This document shows, piece by piece, positions 1-7,417 of a DNA stretch of 46,712 bases (positions are counted from its first letter, which is position 1; every line of letters begins with the position of its first letter). Source of the stretch: Desulfobacula sp. GTDB lineage: Bacteria; Desulfobacterota; Desulfobacteria; Desulfobacterales; Desulfobacteraceae. Both the position numbers and the translations under genes were made by a program. The notes beneath the pieces were generated by a model. That model was not told the DNA's origin. It saw only the letters and a program-made list of their open reading frames with translations, and ran no database searches. The stretch is from the NCBI RefSeq assembly GCF_030611305.1, contig NZ_JAUWQB010000020.1:1-46712 (forward strand), written 5' to 3'.

Positions 1-613
1 CGACAAGCCTTACGCCATGCTCAACAGGAAAAATCCAGGCACCCCGACCGATCATTTCCTTTAAAATATCATTCTGGGGGGTGGTGGAAATCTGCTCTTT
101 GGAATACCCGAATTTTTCTGCCACTGCCTGATACATGGCCATCATGATGGTGGCTACGGCATTGATGGTCAACCCGGACCCGATCCGGTCCAGGGGAATG
201 CCGGCAAAAGCGGTTTCAAAATCCTTTAGTGAGTCAATAGCCATGCCCACACGCCCGACCTCACCTTCAGCCAGGGGATGGTCTGAGTCATAACCCATCT
301 GGGTGGGCAGATCAAAGGCCACGTTCAGTCCGTTCTGACCGTTTGCGATCATAAGCTTGAACCGCTCGTTGGTCTCTTCCGGGGTGCCGAATCCAGTGTA
401 CTGTCTCGTAGTCCAGGCACGGCTTCGATAGCTTTGCGGATGAAGACTGCGGGTAAAGGGGTATTCACCTGGAATTCCGAGATCTTTTTCATATTCAAAT
501 CCCGCCTTTTCAAGATCCTGTGGACCATAGACCGGTTTTACTTTTATGCCGGACTGGTAGGTCACCTCTTTTATAGCACCTTTTTCATCTTTGGTATATT
601 TTGCAACACCCAT
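1..613 (-). CDS. Acyl-CoA mutase large subunit (methylmalonyl-CoA mutase-like), partial at window edge
   Basis: Only the N-terminal 204 codons are in the window; the gene continues past position 1. The reading starts at the ATG ending at 613, with GGAGAGG about 7 nt upstream. It matches the substrate-binding TIM barrel of B12-dependent acyl-CoA mutases: WTTRQYTGFG (residues 67-76), FDLPTQMGYDSDHP and QNDILKE. Tyr72 lines up with Tyr89 of the Propionibacterium methylmalonyl-CoA mutase, a residue that contacts the substrate carboxylate. Isobutyryl-CoA mutase has Phe there and 2-hydroxyisobutyryl-CoA mutase has Ile. This favours a dicarboxylic acyl-CoA substrate, but the second diagnostic residue (Arg207) lies outside the window. 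The B12-binding domain is a separate gene at 858-1256. The pathway inferred from the operon is 2-oxoacid oxidation, CoA transfer and skeleton rearrangement. Confidence 0.93.
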   Translation of the reverse strand, partial: MGVAKYTKDEKGAIKEVTYQSGIKVKPVYGPQDLEKAGFEYEKDLGIPGEYPFTRSLHPQSYRSRAWTTRQYTGFGTPEETNERFKLMIANGQNGLNVAFDLPTQMGYDSDHPLAEGEVGRVGMAIDSLKDFETAFAGIPLDRIGSGLTINAVATIMMAMYQAVAEKFGYSKEQISTTPQNDILKEMIGRGAWIFPVEHGVRLV

Positions 614-698
614 TGTTTTACCTCTCCATGTTTGGGAAATGACCCATGTTTAGACTTCGTAATTTATTACTGAAAAATGATGCTAAACCTTTAAACTG

Positions 699-785
699 GT
701 TGCTCGTTGCTTGTTACTCGTTTATTTCCAGCAACCAGAAACCAGTAACCAGTAACAAGCAACGAGTAACCAGTAACAAGCAACT
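699..785. repeat. Inverted and direct repeat block between the two mutase subunit genes
   Basis: Positions 699-718 read GTTGCTCGTTGCTTGTTACT. The reverse complement recurs at 751-770 with one mismatch, so the RNA could fold into a stem of about 20 bp. The right arm also overlaps short direct repeats (CAGTAACAAGCAAC and ACCAGTAAC, 741-784). The block lies in the 244-bp gap between the B12-subunit gene and the mutase large-subunit gene, the only sizeable gap in the operon. It resembles a dispersed intergenic repeat. It could also act as an mRNA processing or partial termination site that sets subunit ratio, which is inference. Confidence 0.75.
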
Positions 786-857
786 TGATGTATTATTAAC
801 GCATTGCTTTTGTCCAAAAAAATAGCATACTTTTTAACAAAATATCGAGGTCTGATG

Positions 858-1256
858 TTATTCAAACAACTTGTTTATACCGGTAATAATGTCCTCAAAA
901 GAAGTTCCACCGGGAAACACTTCGGCCACTCCCATTTCTTTGAGTTTGGGAATATCCCGGTGAGGAATGACCCCGCCTACGGTCAGGTTAACATCATCGA
1001 GCCCCTGTTCTTTCATCATGTTAATGAGCTTTTCAGATATGGGCAGATGTGCCCCGGACATGATGCTTAAACCGATTACGTCCACGGTTTCCTGTATGGC
1101 AGTCTGCGTGATCTGTTCAAGGGTCTGGTGGAGTCCTGAATAGATCACTTCCATACCCGCATCCCTTAAGGCAAGGGCAACAATCTTTGCTCCCTTGTCA
1201 TGACCGTCAAGGCCGGGTTTTGCTATCAGTACCCGAATTTTCTTTTTGTTTTTCAT
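858..1256 (-). CDS. B12-binding small subunit of acyl-CoA mutase
   Basis: This 132-residue protein is a complete stand-alone cobalamin-binding domain. It supplies the B12 half of the mutase whose substrate half is encoded downstream. The base-off/His-on motif DGHDKG is at residues 17-22 (His19 would coordinate cobalt), followed by the LSIMSGAH segment and a GGVIP loop near residue 93. The length matches small subunits of two-subunit mutases (methylmalonyl-, isobutyryl- and 2-hydroxyisobutyryl-CoA mutase types). It starts 13 bp after the meaB gene, so the two are co-transcribed. Which acyl-CoA is rearranged cannot be read from this subunit. Confidence 0.93.
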   Translation of the reverse strand: MKNKKKIRVLIAKPGLDGHDKGAKIVALALRDAGMEVIYSGLHQTLEQITQTAIQETVDVIGLSIMSGAHLPISEKLINMMKEQGLDDVNLTVGGVIPHRDIPKLKEMGVAEVFPGGTSFEDIITGINKLFE

Positions 1257-1269
1257 AAGTCATCTTCCT

Positions 1270-2241
1270 TTAATTATTGCTCTTTAAAACGCAGATATTA
1301 TTAACCACAAGTTCAGCAGCACTCAGGGGATCCATTTCACGGGACTGAATTTTATTCAAAACCTCCATGTATTCTCCTGATGTTTCCGCAAATAAAAGTA
1401 CCTTTTTTAATATAAGATCCTTTAAGAGAGATGTAAAATATGATTTTTCAATTTTTTTTCTTTTTTGGTCAAGAAGACTGTTCTTTTTCATGAAATCAAA
1501 ATGAGATAAAAAGGTGTCGGCAAGTTCCTTAACCCCGGTTCCATCCCGAGCGATGGTTTTCAGCACTCTGGCTGTCCAGTTTGTTTTAGCCAAGTTTGTT
1601 TTAAATGGCTTGCGCATGCTGATCATCCTTGTAAGATGGTGTACTAACTCATCCGCATCAGGTTTGTCACTTTTGTTAACAATAAAAACATCCCCTGTTT
1701 CAAGAATGCCGGCCTTTACCGTCTGGATGCCGTCTCCTGTTCCCGGGATATTGATAATCCCGGTTGAATGGGCAATAGTGGCGACCTCAAATTCTCCCTG
1801 GCCGGCCCCCACGGTTTCAATAATGATAATTTCATATCCCATGGCATCCAGGACAATGGCAGCATCTTTTGTTGCTCGTGAAAGGCCACCTTTCTGGCCC
1901 CTCGATGCCATGGATCGGATAAACACTTTTTCATCTGTTGCATGGCGCTGCATGCGCAGCCGGTCTCCTAAAATGGCGCCGCCTGAAATAGGGCTTGTAG
2001 GGTCAACAGCAATGACGGCGATTTTAATGTCAAGTTTGCGAAATTCCAGGATCAGTGCATCAATCAGGGTGGATTTGCCCACGCCGGGAGGCCCGGTGAT
2101 ACCGATGATAAAGGCATTGCCGGAATGGGGATAGAGTAGCTTTAGCATCTCAAATGCCGATGGATCGCTGTCTTCAATGAGACGGATCATCCTTGCTCCT
2201 GCAATTTTGCTTCCTTCCAGTATGTCCTTGATTTCAGGCAC
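1270..2241 (-). CDS. meaB: MeaB/ArgK-type GTPase chaperone of the B12 mutase
   Basis: MeaB-family G3E GTPases load and protect adenosylcobalamin in acyl-CoA mutases. The 323-residue protein has a P-loop GPPGVGKST at residues 50-58, the family segment VDPTSPISGGAILGDR, the ETVGAGQGE switch region and NKSD for guanine specificity. The length is normal for the family. It overlaps the GntR gene by 8 bp and lies 13 bp before the B12-binding subunit, so it is almost certainly the dedicated chaperone of this mutase. Confidence 0.95.
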   Translation of the reverse strand: MPEIKDILEGSKIAGARMIRLIEDSDPSAFEMLKLLYPHSGNAFIIGITGPPGVGKSTLIDALILEFRKLDIKIAVIAVDPTSPISGGAILGDRLRMQRHATDEKVFIRSMASRGQKGGLSRATKDAAIVLDAMGYEIIIIETVGAGQGEFEVATIAHSTGIINIPGTGDGIQTVKAGILETGDVFIVNKSDKPDADELVHHLTRMISMRKPFKTNLAKTNWTARVLKTIARDGTGVKELADTFLSHFDFMKKNSLLDQKRKKIEKSYFTSLLKDLILKKVLLFAETSGEYMEVLNKIQSREMDPLSAAELVVNNICVLKSNN

Positions 2242-2920
2242 GCTTTCTTTTTTCTTCCTCTTGTTTTAATTCGCTTAAAACCGCGTTTTTCCCTTTGATA
2301 ATGTGTTGGCGTACAAGTTGTTCAACCTTTTTGCCATCACGATTTTTAATGGCGTCAAGCATTTTGAAATGGTCTTCACTGCTCCTATGGGCATACTCAT
2401 CCTGCTTTAGGATAATCTGCCTGAACCTTGAGATCTGGGCTCGAAGCTGGTTGATCATTTTGATCAGTTTCGGGCTTTTGCTCAGGCTGTAGAGAAGATC
2501 ATGGAATTGGGTATTAATTTTATGAAGTTTGTCACTGTCTTTTGTCTCGAGACACTTCTTAAATTCATTCATCTTTTTTTCTAAGGGAGCAAGATCCTTG
2601 TCCTGGTAATTTTCAGCAGCTAGCCGCGCTGCATATGCTTCAAGAACACTCCTGATACCAAAGGTCTGCTCAATATCAGCATTAGTCAGGGTGACCACCT
2701 GGAATCCGCCTGACGGGATTTTTTCAATCCAGTCTTCTCTTTCAAGCTTGTGCAAGGCCTCGCGCAACGGTGTCCTGCTGATACCCAGCATGTCGGCAAT
2801 TTTGCTTTCCACAAGCCTTGAACCCGGCTCAATGGTCTGGTCAATAATGGCGTTTTTCAAATATTCAAATACATCATGGCCTAAGGAATTTCTTTCCTTA
2901 AAGCTGTTATCCAACTTCAT
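2234..2920 (-). CDS. GntR family (FCD subfamily) transcriptional regulator
   Basis: The 228-residue protein has an N-terminal winged helix (about residues 15-80, with IADMLGISRTPLREAL as the recognition region) and a C-terminal all-helical FCD ligand-binding domain (about 85-215). FCD regulators usually bind GTATAC-centred palindromes and respond to organic acids or acyl-CoAs. The gene is inside the operon: it overlaps the CoA-transferase stop by one base and the meaB start by 8 bp. The operon promoter at 6681-6716 carries three GTATAC units, so autoregulation of the whole cluster is the simplest model. The effector is unknown. Confidence 0.93.
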   Translation of the reverse strand: MKLDNSFKERNSLGHDVFEYLKNAIIDQTIEPGSRLVESKIADMLGISRTPLREALHKLEREDWIEKIPSGGFQVVTLTNADIEQTFGIRSVLEAYAARLAAENYQDKDLAPLEKKMNEFKKCLETKDSDKLHKINTQFHDLLYSLSKSPKLIKMINQLRAQISRFRQIILKQDEYAHRSSEDHFKMLDAIKNRDGKKVEQLVRQHIIKGKNAVLSELKQEEEKRKRA

Positions 2921-4110
2921 TAAATAATACCTTTTTCCTTAAACTCTGAAAGAGTGGCCTCGTCATACCCTAAGAGATTACCGTATATTTCCTGATTCTG
3001 TTCTCCAAATCTGGGAGGAAAGGAAAGTTTTTGGTCACATTCTTCCAGAAAGGGTGTCATATTGGGCGGCGGAGCAAGGGTTACTTTTGTGCCGGTCTTT
3101 GGGTCTTTACATGTAAGGATCCGTCTTGCGACCAATGGATCTTCCACCACTTCATTCACGTTCTTGATCTTTGAGATGGGCACGGTAATAGAGTTAAACA
3201 ACTCAATGAGTTCTTCAGAAGTGTGCTTTTCCGTGATGGCATTAATGGCCTTGTTCAGATTTACTACATCTGTAATCCTGCCTTTGTTCTTTTTATACTC
3301 TTCTTTTGCAAGAGACTTGAACATATCCTGCGATACTACGGATTCCCACTGACGATCATTACCCACGGCAAGGTAGACAAACCCGTTGCTGGTTTTATAA
3401 ACCGATACCGGGCTGAAAAATTCATGGGTGTTTCCGCGTCTGGAAATATTCGCACCAAAGCTCTTTGAAAGGGCAATGGGAACGGTCAGCCAGGATACGG
3501 TGGATTCAAACATGGACAGGTCAATCCGTGTGCCTTCTCCTGTGACCGCCCGTTTAAAGAGCGCTTTCATCAAAAGGCCGTATCCATGTTCGCTGGTTCC
3601 CATGTCCGGCAGGGGAATGCCCAGAACCTGGGGTTCTCCGTCAGCTTCACCGGTAAGTTCCATTAAGCCCGATCTTGCCTGCAAAATCGGATCATAGGCA
3701 CCTTCATTGGAATCCGGGCCAAACCCGGTAAGACCCAGCCAGATAATATCCGGTTTGACCTCTTTTATTATTTCATATGCCATGCCTAGCTTTTCATAAT
3801 TTTTTGGTAACTGATTTGTTATAAAAATATCAACATCAAGCTCTTTAATCAGTTTTTTAAATATCTCCTGCCCTTGGGGATCAGCCATGTTCAATGACAA
3901 AGCTTTTTTCCCTGAGTTAATGCACAGAAAATAGGAGTTCATCCTTTTTTCATCAAGAACGTTTTCTCCGATGAACCGGTTGGGATCTCCATATACCGGG
4001 TGTTCCAGTCTTATGACATTCATTCCGTCCTGGGCCAGTCTGTATGTGAGATATGGGGCAACGGTTGCCTGTTCAAGTGATAGTACCGTGAGATTCTTAA
4101 AAAGTTCCAT
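2920..4110 (-). CDS. Class III CoA-transferase (CaiB/BaiF family)
   Basis: The 396-residue protein has normal length for the formyl-CoA transferase/CaiB family, which moves CoA between an acyl-CoA and a free carboxylate through an aspartyl intermediate. The family Asp falls at residue 169 in PLPDMGT, in the expected place. The N-terminal segment LSLEQATVAPYLTYRLAQDG and the downstream RIDLSMFES fit the fold. The gene overlaps iorB by at least one base and the GntR gene by one base. In context it would activate a carboxylic acid for the mutase, or exchange CoA with the acyl-CoA made by IorAB. The substrates are not predictable from sequence alone. Confidence 0.93.
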   Translation of the reverse strand: MELFKNLTVLSLEQATVAPYLTYRLAQDGMNVIRLEHPVYGDPNRFIGENVLDEKRMNSYFLCINSGKKALSLNMADPQGQEIFKKLIKELDVDIFITNQLPKNYEKLGMAYEIIKEVKPDIIWLGLTGFGPDSNEGAYDPILQARSGLMELTGEADGEPQVLGIPLPDMGTSEHGYGLLMKALFKRAVTGEGTRIDLSMFESTVSWLTVPIALSKSFGANISRRGNTHEFFSPVSVYKTSNGFVYLAVGNDRQWESVVSQDMFKSLAKEEYKKNKGRITDVVNLNKAINAITEKHTSEELIELFNSITVPISKIKNVNEVVEDPLVARRILTCKDPKTGTKVTLAPPPNMTPFLEECDQKLSFPPRFGEQNQEIYGNLLGYDEATLSEFKEKGII

Positions 4111-4684
4111 AAAGGTCTCCTGAAATTATTTTCCTGCCGACGTCATGGCAGGTATCAAAAATTTTTAAATTTTTTTCCTTAAACGGCCCGGGGCTGATAT
4201 TATCCACCGTAGCCCTTAAATCATCTGCGCTCAAAGGTCCCACTCCAAAGGCGGAGTAAAAAGCAATCATGGCAAGATTCGTGGATCTGGGAGATCCGAG
4301 TTCCATGGCGGTTTTACCCGCTTCCATGGCATAAGGCTCAATTTGCATTTTATCAAGATAGCCTGCCACCCGTTCATCCGGGAAGGCATCGGACGATGCA
4401 TTGGCAAAAAGCTTCCCGCCTTTCTTCAGATAGGGCAGGTGCCGATAGGCTTCTGACTCATCCATTGATATTAGAAAGTCTGCCGCACCTGCCCGGATCA
4501 GGCTGGATGCTGCATCCCCGATCCTCAGATGGGACACAACAGAACCTCCCCGCTGGGCCATGCCGTGGGTTTCTGCGCCCAATATATTATATCCTTTATT
4601 TAAAGCAGTTGTGGCAAAGATCCTGGTCATGAATAAAATTCCCTGGCCGCCCAGACCGCTTAATACATAATTCATAGTTCTCAT
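4097..4684 (-). CDS. iorB: Indolepyruvate ferredoxin oxidoreductase beta subunit
   Basis: This is the gamma-domain (IorB) subunit, about 195 residues, with the GLGGQGILFMTR motif near the N-terminus and HGMAQRGGSV, both typical of 2-oxoacid:ferredoxin oxidoreductases. An ATG at 4699 is also in frame. The ATG at 4684 is preferred because GGAG lies 9 nt before it, whereas the upstream ATG has no good ribosome site. The gene follows iorA within about 20 bp and overlaps the CoA-transferase gene. With IorA it would oxidatively decarboxylate a 2-oxoacid to acyl-CoA, reducing ferredoxin in the cytoplasm. Confidence 0.92.
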   Translation of the reverse strand: MRTMNYVLSGLGGQGILFMTRIFATTALNKGYNILGAETHGMAQRGGSVVSHLRIGDAASSLIRAGAADFLISMDESEAYRHLPYLKKGGKLFANASSDAFPDERVAGYLDKMQIEPYAMEAGKTAMELGSPRSTNLAMIAFYSAFGVGPLSADDLRATVDNISPGPFKEKNLKIFDTCHDVGRKIISGDLYGTF

Positions 4685-4705
4685 ATTGATGTTCTCCATA
4701 TCTGG

Positions 4706-6565
4706 TTATACTGTTTCAATCGCATTCTTTGGGCAGATGGTCAGACAGACACCGCACTGGACACAGAGGACCGGATTTATTTCAGTCTTTTCGGTTTCTT
4801 CGTTCCTGACCATGGCAGGACATTCAAACCTGAGATGGCAGAAACCGCAGTCATCACATTCATCGGAAATTTCAATCTCGAATTTTTCAGGAATGGCCTC
4901 GTCCTTGAAGGCGATAACACAGGGATGGCGGGCAATAACTACTGCAATACCGCCGTCAGGATCATTAACATGCTCGGCAGCTTCCTTAACCACCTTGATC
5001 ATATGTCGAGTGTCATAGGGATCAACCACCTTTAAGTATTCAACGCCACAGCCTTTTACAATGGTTTCAAGGGAGATGGCATTTCCTTTTCTGCCGTCCA
5101 CCCGGTCTCCCTGGGTAATGGCCGGCTGCATACCGGTCATGGCCGTAATATGGTTGTCCAAGATGACCAGGATAAACCTTGCATCATTGTAAACCGCATT
5201 GATCAGGCCTGTGGTGCCGGAATGAAAAAATGTGGAATCCCCCATGGTGGCCACAATGGGCTTTTTTACATCGTCCTGGATATAAGCGTTCCAGAATCCC
5301 GATGCCATGGTAATACCGGCCCCCATGTCAAGGACTGTATCCACAACACCTAAATTGATTCCAAGGGTGTAGCACCCGATATCAGACGGGAAAATTGCCT
5401 TGGGCAGTGCTTTTCTGATGGAATAAAAAGAAGCCCTGTGGGGACAGCCCGGGCAAAGGGTGGGTTTTCTTATGGGAAGTTCAAGGCTTCCCACAAGCCC
5501 GAAGGCCTCCATGCCGCAGTCGCTGCCTGACAATGGGTCCAGGGCGCAGTCTAAAAGAGCCTTGTTCAACATCATTTCAATTTTTTCAGGCAAAAGCTCA
5601 CCTTCCATGGGAACATGGCCGGATAAGCGTCCCAGAGTTTTATGTTTATCCCTTAACATATATTCAATAACCGTGTCGGTCTCTTCAATCACCAGAACCT
5701 TGTCGCAGGCATCCATGAATTCGTCGCTGAGTTTTTCCGGGAAAGGATAGGGCGCCCCGAGTTTTAAAACCGGGATATCATCTCTTTCATATTCTTCAAA
5801 CAGATCCCGGATAACACTGGACGGCACACCGCCGGTGACAACGCCGAAAGGATAATGTTTTCCTTTCGCAAGATTGTGGATATTGTAGGGTGTCAGGGTG
5901 CTGAATTTTTCCGCGATCTGTACATGTTTTTCATTCAATGCCTTGTGCTGCATAAATCTGAACTTCGGGGTGGATGCCCATCGTGAGGGTTCCCGTTTGA
6001 ACTCGGCTTTGGTCATATTGCTTTCAAGCCTGTCATATTTGATGTTCTGCCGGGCATGACAGATCCTGATGGCAGGTCTTACTAATACGGGTACCTGGAA
6101 TTCTTCGGACAGATCAAAAGCAGTTTTTATCATTTCTCTTGCTTCTTCAGGACTTGCCGGGTCAAAAACCGGCACTTTACCCAGCCGTGCCATCATCCTT
6201 GAGTCCTGTTCGGTCTGGGATGAATGGGGTCCCGGATCATCACACGAGATAATAACAAATCCGCCAATATTGCCGATATAGGCCGCTGACATGAACGAGT
6301 CCGCAGCCACATTCAGGCCCACCATTTTCATGCAGCAGGCAGCCCGTTTGCCGGATATGGCAGCAGCAAAGGCATTGTCAAACGCCACTTTCTCATTTAC
6401 AGACCATTCAATACCGGTGTTCAGGTTGGCTGCCTTTGAAAACCTTACCATCTCGGGAAGGATTTCAGAACTTGGCGTGCCCGGATATGATGTCATGATC
6501 TGACAGCCGGCTTCTAAAAGTCCAAGAGCCATTGCGCCGTTTCCTAATAAAAACTCTTCTTTCAT
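4706..6565 (-). CDS. iorA: Indolepyruvate ferredoxin oxidoreductase alpha subunit
   Basis: The 619-residue protein has the IorA layout: an N-terminal pyrimidine-binding domain starting LLGNGAMALGLLEAG, a CPGCPHRASFYSIRKA segment, a TPP-binding GDSTFFHSGTTGLINA, and a C-terminal ferredoxin domain. The ferredoxin Cys sets are 570/573/576/582 and 601/604/607/611. The enzyme converts an aryl- or branched-chain 2-oxoacid plus CoA to acyl-CoA, CO2 and reduced ferredoxin. It is the first gene of the operon; GAGGAT lies upstream of the ATG. Classical IorAB works on aryl pyruvates. The link to a B12 mutase here suggests a different, possibly branched or dicarboxylic, oxoacid, which is inference. Confidence 0.95.
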   Translation of the reverse strand: MKEEFLLGNGAMALGLLEAGCQIMTSYPGTPSSEILPEMVRFSKAANLNTGIEWSVNEKVAFDNAFAAAISGKRAACCMKMVGLNVAADSFMSAAYIGNIGGFVIISCDDPGPHSSQTEQDSRMMARLGKVPVFDPASPEEAREMIKTAFDLSEEFQVPVLVRPAIRICHARQNIKYDRLESNMTKAEFKREPSRWASTPKFRFMQHKALNEKHVQIAEKFSTLTPYNIHNLAKGKHYPFGVVTGGVPSSVIRDLFEEYERDDIPVLKLGAPYPFPEKLSDEFMDACDKVLVIEETDTVIEYMLRDKHKTLGRLSGHVPMEGELLPEKIEMMLNKALLDCALDPLSGSDCGMEAFGLVGSLELPIRKPTLCPGCPHRASFYSIRKALPKAIFPSDIGCYTLGINLGVVDTVLDMGAGITMASGFWNAYIQDDVKKPIVATMGDSTFFHSGTTGLINAVYNDARFILVILDNHITAMTGMQPAITQGDRVDGRKGNAISLETIVKGCGVEYLKVVDPYDTRHMIKVVKEAAEHVNDPDGGIAVVIARHPCVIAFKDEAIPEKFEIEISDECDDCGFCHLRFECPAMVRNEETEKTEINPVLCVQCGVCLTICPKNAIETV

Positions 6566-6680
6566 TACAAGATCCTCAATAAAATCTTAAGTCAAAAGGG
6601 TTAAAACATTGCAAATTCTGCAAGGTTTCATGAACATCTCCATTTTTTAAACAGATCAGGGTTTACTGCAATAATAACTA

Positions 6681-6716
6681 GTATACTGTATACGGTATAC
6701 AATCAATCTGTGTCAA
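6681..6716 (-). promoter_or_regulatory. Operon promoter with triple GTATAC operator
   Basis: Positions 6681-6700 read GTATACTGTATACGGTATAC, three self-complementary GTATAC units spaced by one base. On the minus strand a perfect TTGACA (6716-6711) is followed after 18 nt by TATACA (6692-6687), so the GTATAC block covers the -10 region and the end of the spacer. GntR/FCD regulators commonly bind TTGTATACAA-like sites, and one is encoded in this operon. Transcription would start near 6680, leaving a leader of about 115 nt before iorA. Confidence 0.75.
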
Positions 6717-7098
6717 GTGCTATTTTCTCTGAAAATCACCCGAAAATTTACAGTAATTTCATCGCATTTCTTTAAAATACAACTTTTGCGGGTATGGCAT
6801 TGCCACATCAAATTTTAAATCACCTGAAATTGGATGGAAGGATCTGACACAACGAATAATTGTTTTTAATGGCTTTGTTTGTTCCAAACCGAGCAGTTAT
6901 AGACATAGTCAACTATTTGAAACCTTTAAGATACCAGTACAAATCAAAACATTTTTTCATTCGAAAATTTAGAAATACTAATGCAAGTAGTTGTAACTTT
7001 GAGTTGCCCTAAAAAGCGACTTCTGAAAAATTAAATCATGGGGCCGAAAATTCATTTTATAACCCCACAATCATAGCCAGATTGTTCATTTTTTAACT
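6717..7098. other. Long AT-rich intergenic region, no gene seen
   Basis: This stretch of about 380 bp lies between the operon promoter and the IS200-like remnant. Both strands are broken by frequent stops, and no convincing coding, tRNA or structured RNA signal was found. It may be decayed mobile-element or flanking DNA. Confidence 0.5.
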
Positions 7099-7239
7099 TC
7101 AAAAATTTTTCATAAGTAGTTTAACTCTATCTCTATTTTTTCGGGGTAGGATCAACATCTTCTTTCGGTATTTTGGAATCCAGGCCAAATGATACTTGCA
7201 ATCCCATGTCGTATGGTTTAATTTATTATAATTATTCAT
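7099..7239 (-). pseudogene. IS200/IS605-family TnpA transposase, N-terminal remnant
   Basis: The minus strand from the ATG at 7239 encodes 46 residues beginning MNNYNKLNHTTWDCKYHL, followed by a WIPKYRKK segment. This is the standard start of IS200-type Y1 transposases. The reading stops at 7099, before the HUH motif and the catalytic Tyr, so only about a third of the gene survives. GGAGAC precedes the start. No right end of the element was recognised. Confidence 0.8.
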
Positions 7240-7319
7240 TGAAAGTCTCCTTTTCTATGATCTTTGAGCGGCTCACATCATTGGAGGCTTATGATTATTC
7301 CCGTAATTGTCAAACTTTG

Positions 7320-7355
7320 GGAGTCTCCCCGGCAAAGCCGGGGGTTTACCCATGA
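7320..7355. repeat. Hairpin at the left end of the IS200-like remnant
   Basis: CCCCGGC at 7327-7333 and GCCGGGG at 7337-7343 form a perfect 7-bp stem with an AAA loop, about 90 bp upstream of the tnpA remnant. IS200/IS605 elements carry such subterminal hairpins, which are transposase recognition or translation-blocking structures. It sits just upstream of the OmpA-like gene and could now also affect that transcript. Confidence 0.6.
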
Positions 7356-7417
7356 TAATTAGGAAAAAATTAGAATAGAAATTGGAAATTAGGGATAAAT
7401 GAAAAGGAGGTTTTATA

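Noticed and set aside
699-785. CRISPR array
   Set aside because: The repeats are overlapping and irregular with no spacers, and no cas gene is present in the window.
1514-2134. Long plus-strand open frame of 206 codons
   Set aside because: It is antisense to the MeaB gene, which has clear motifs, and its translation is low-complexity and unlike known proteins.
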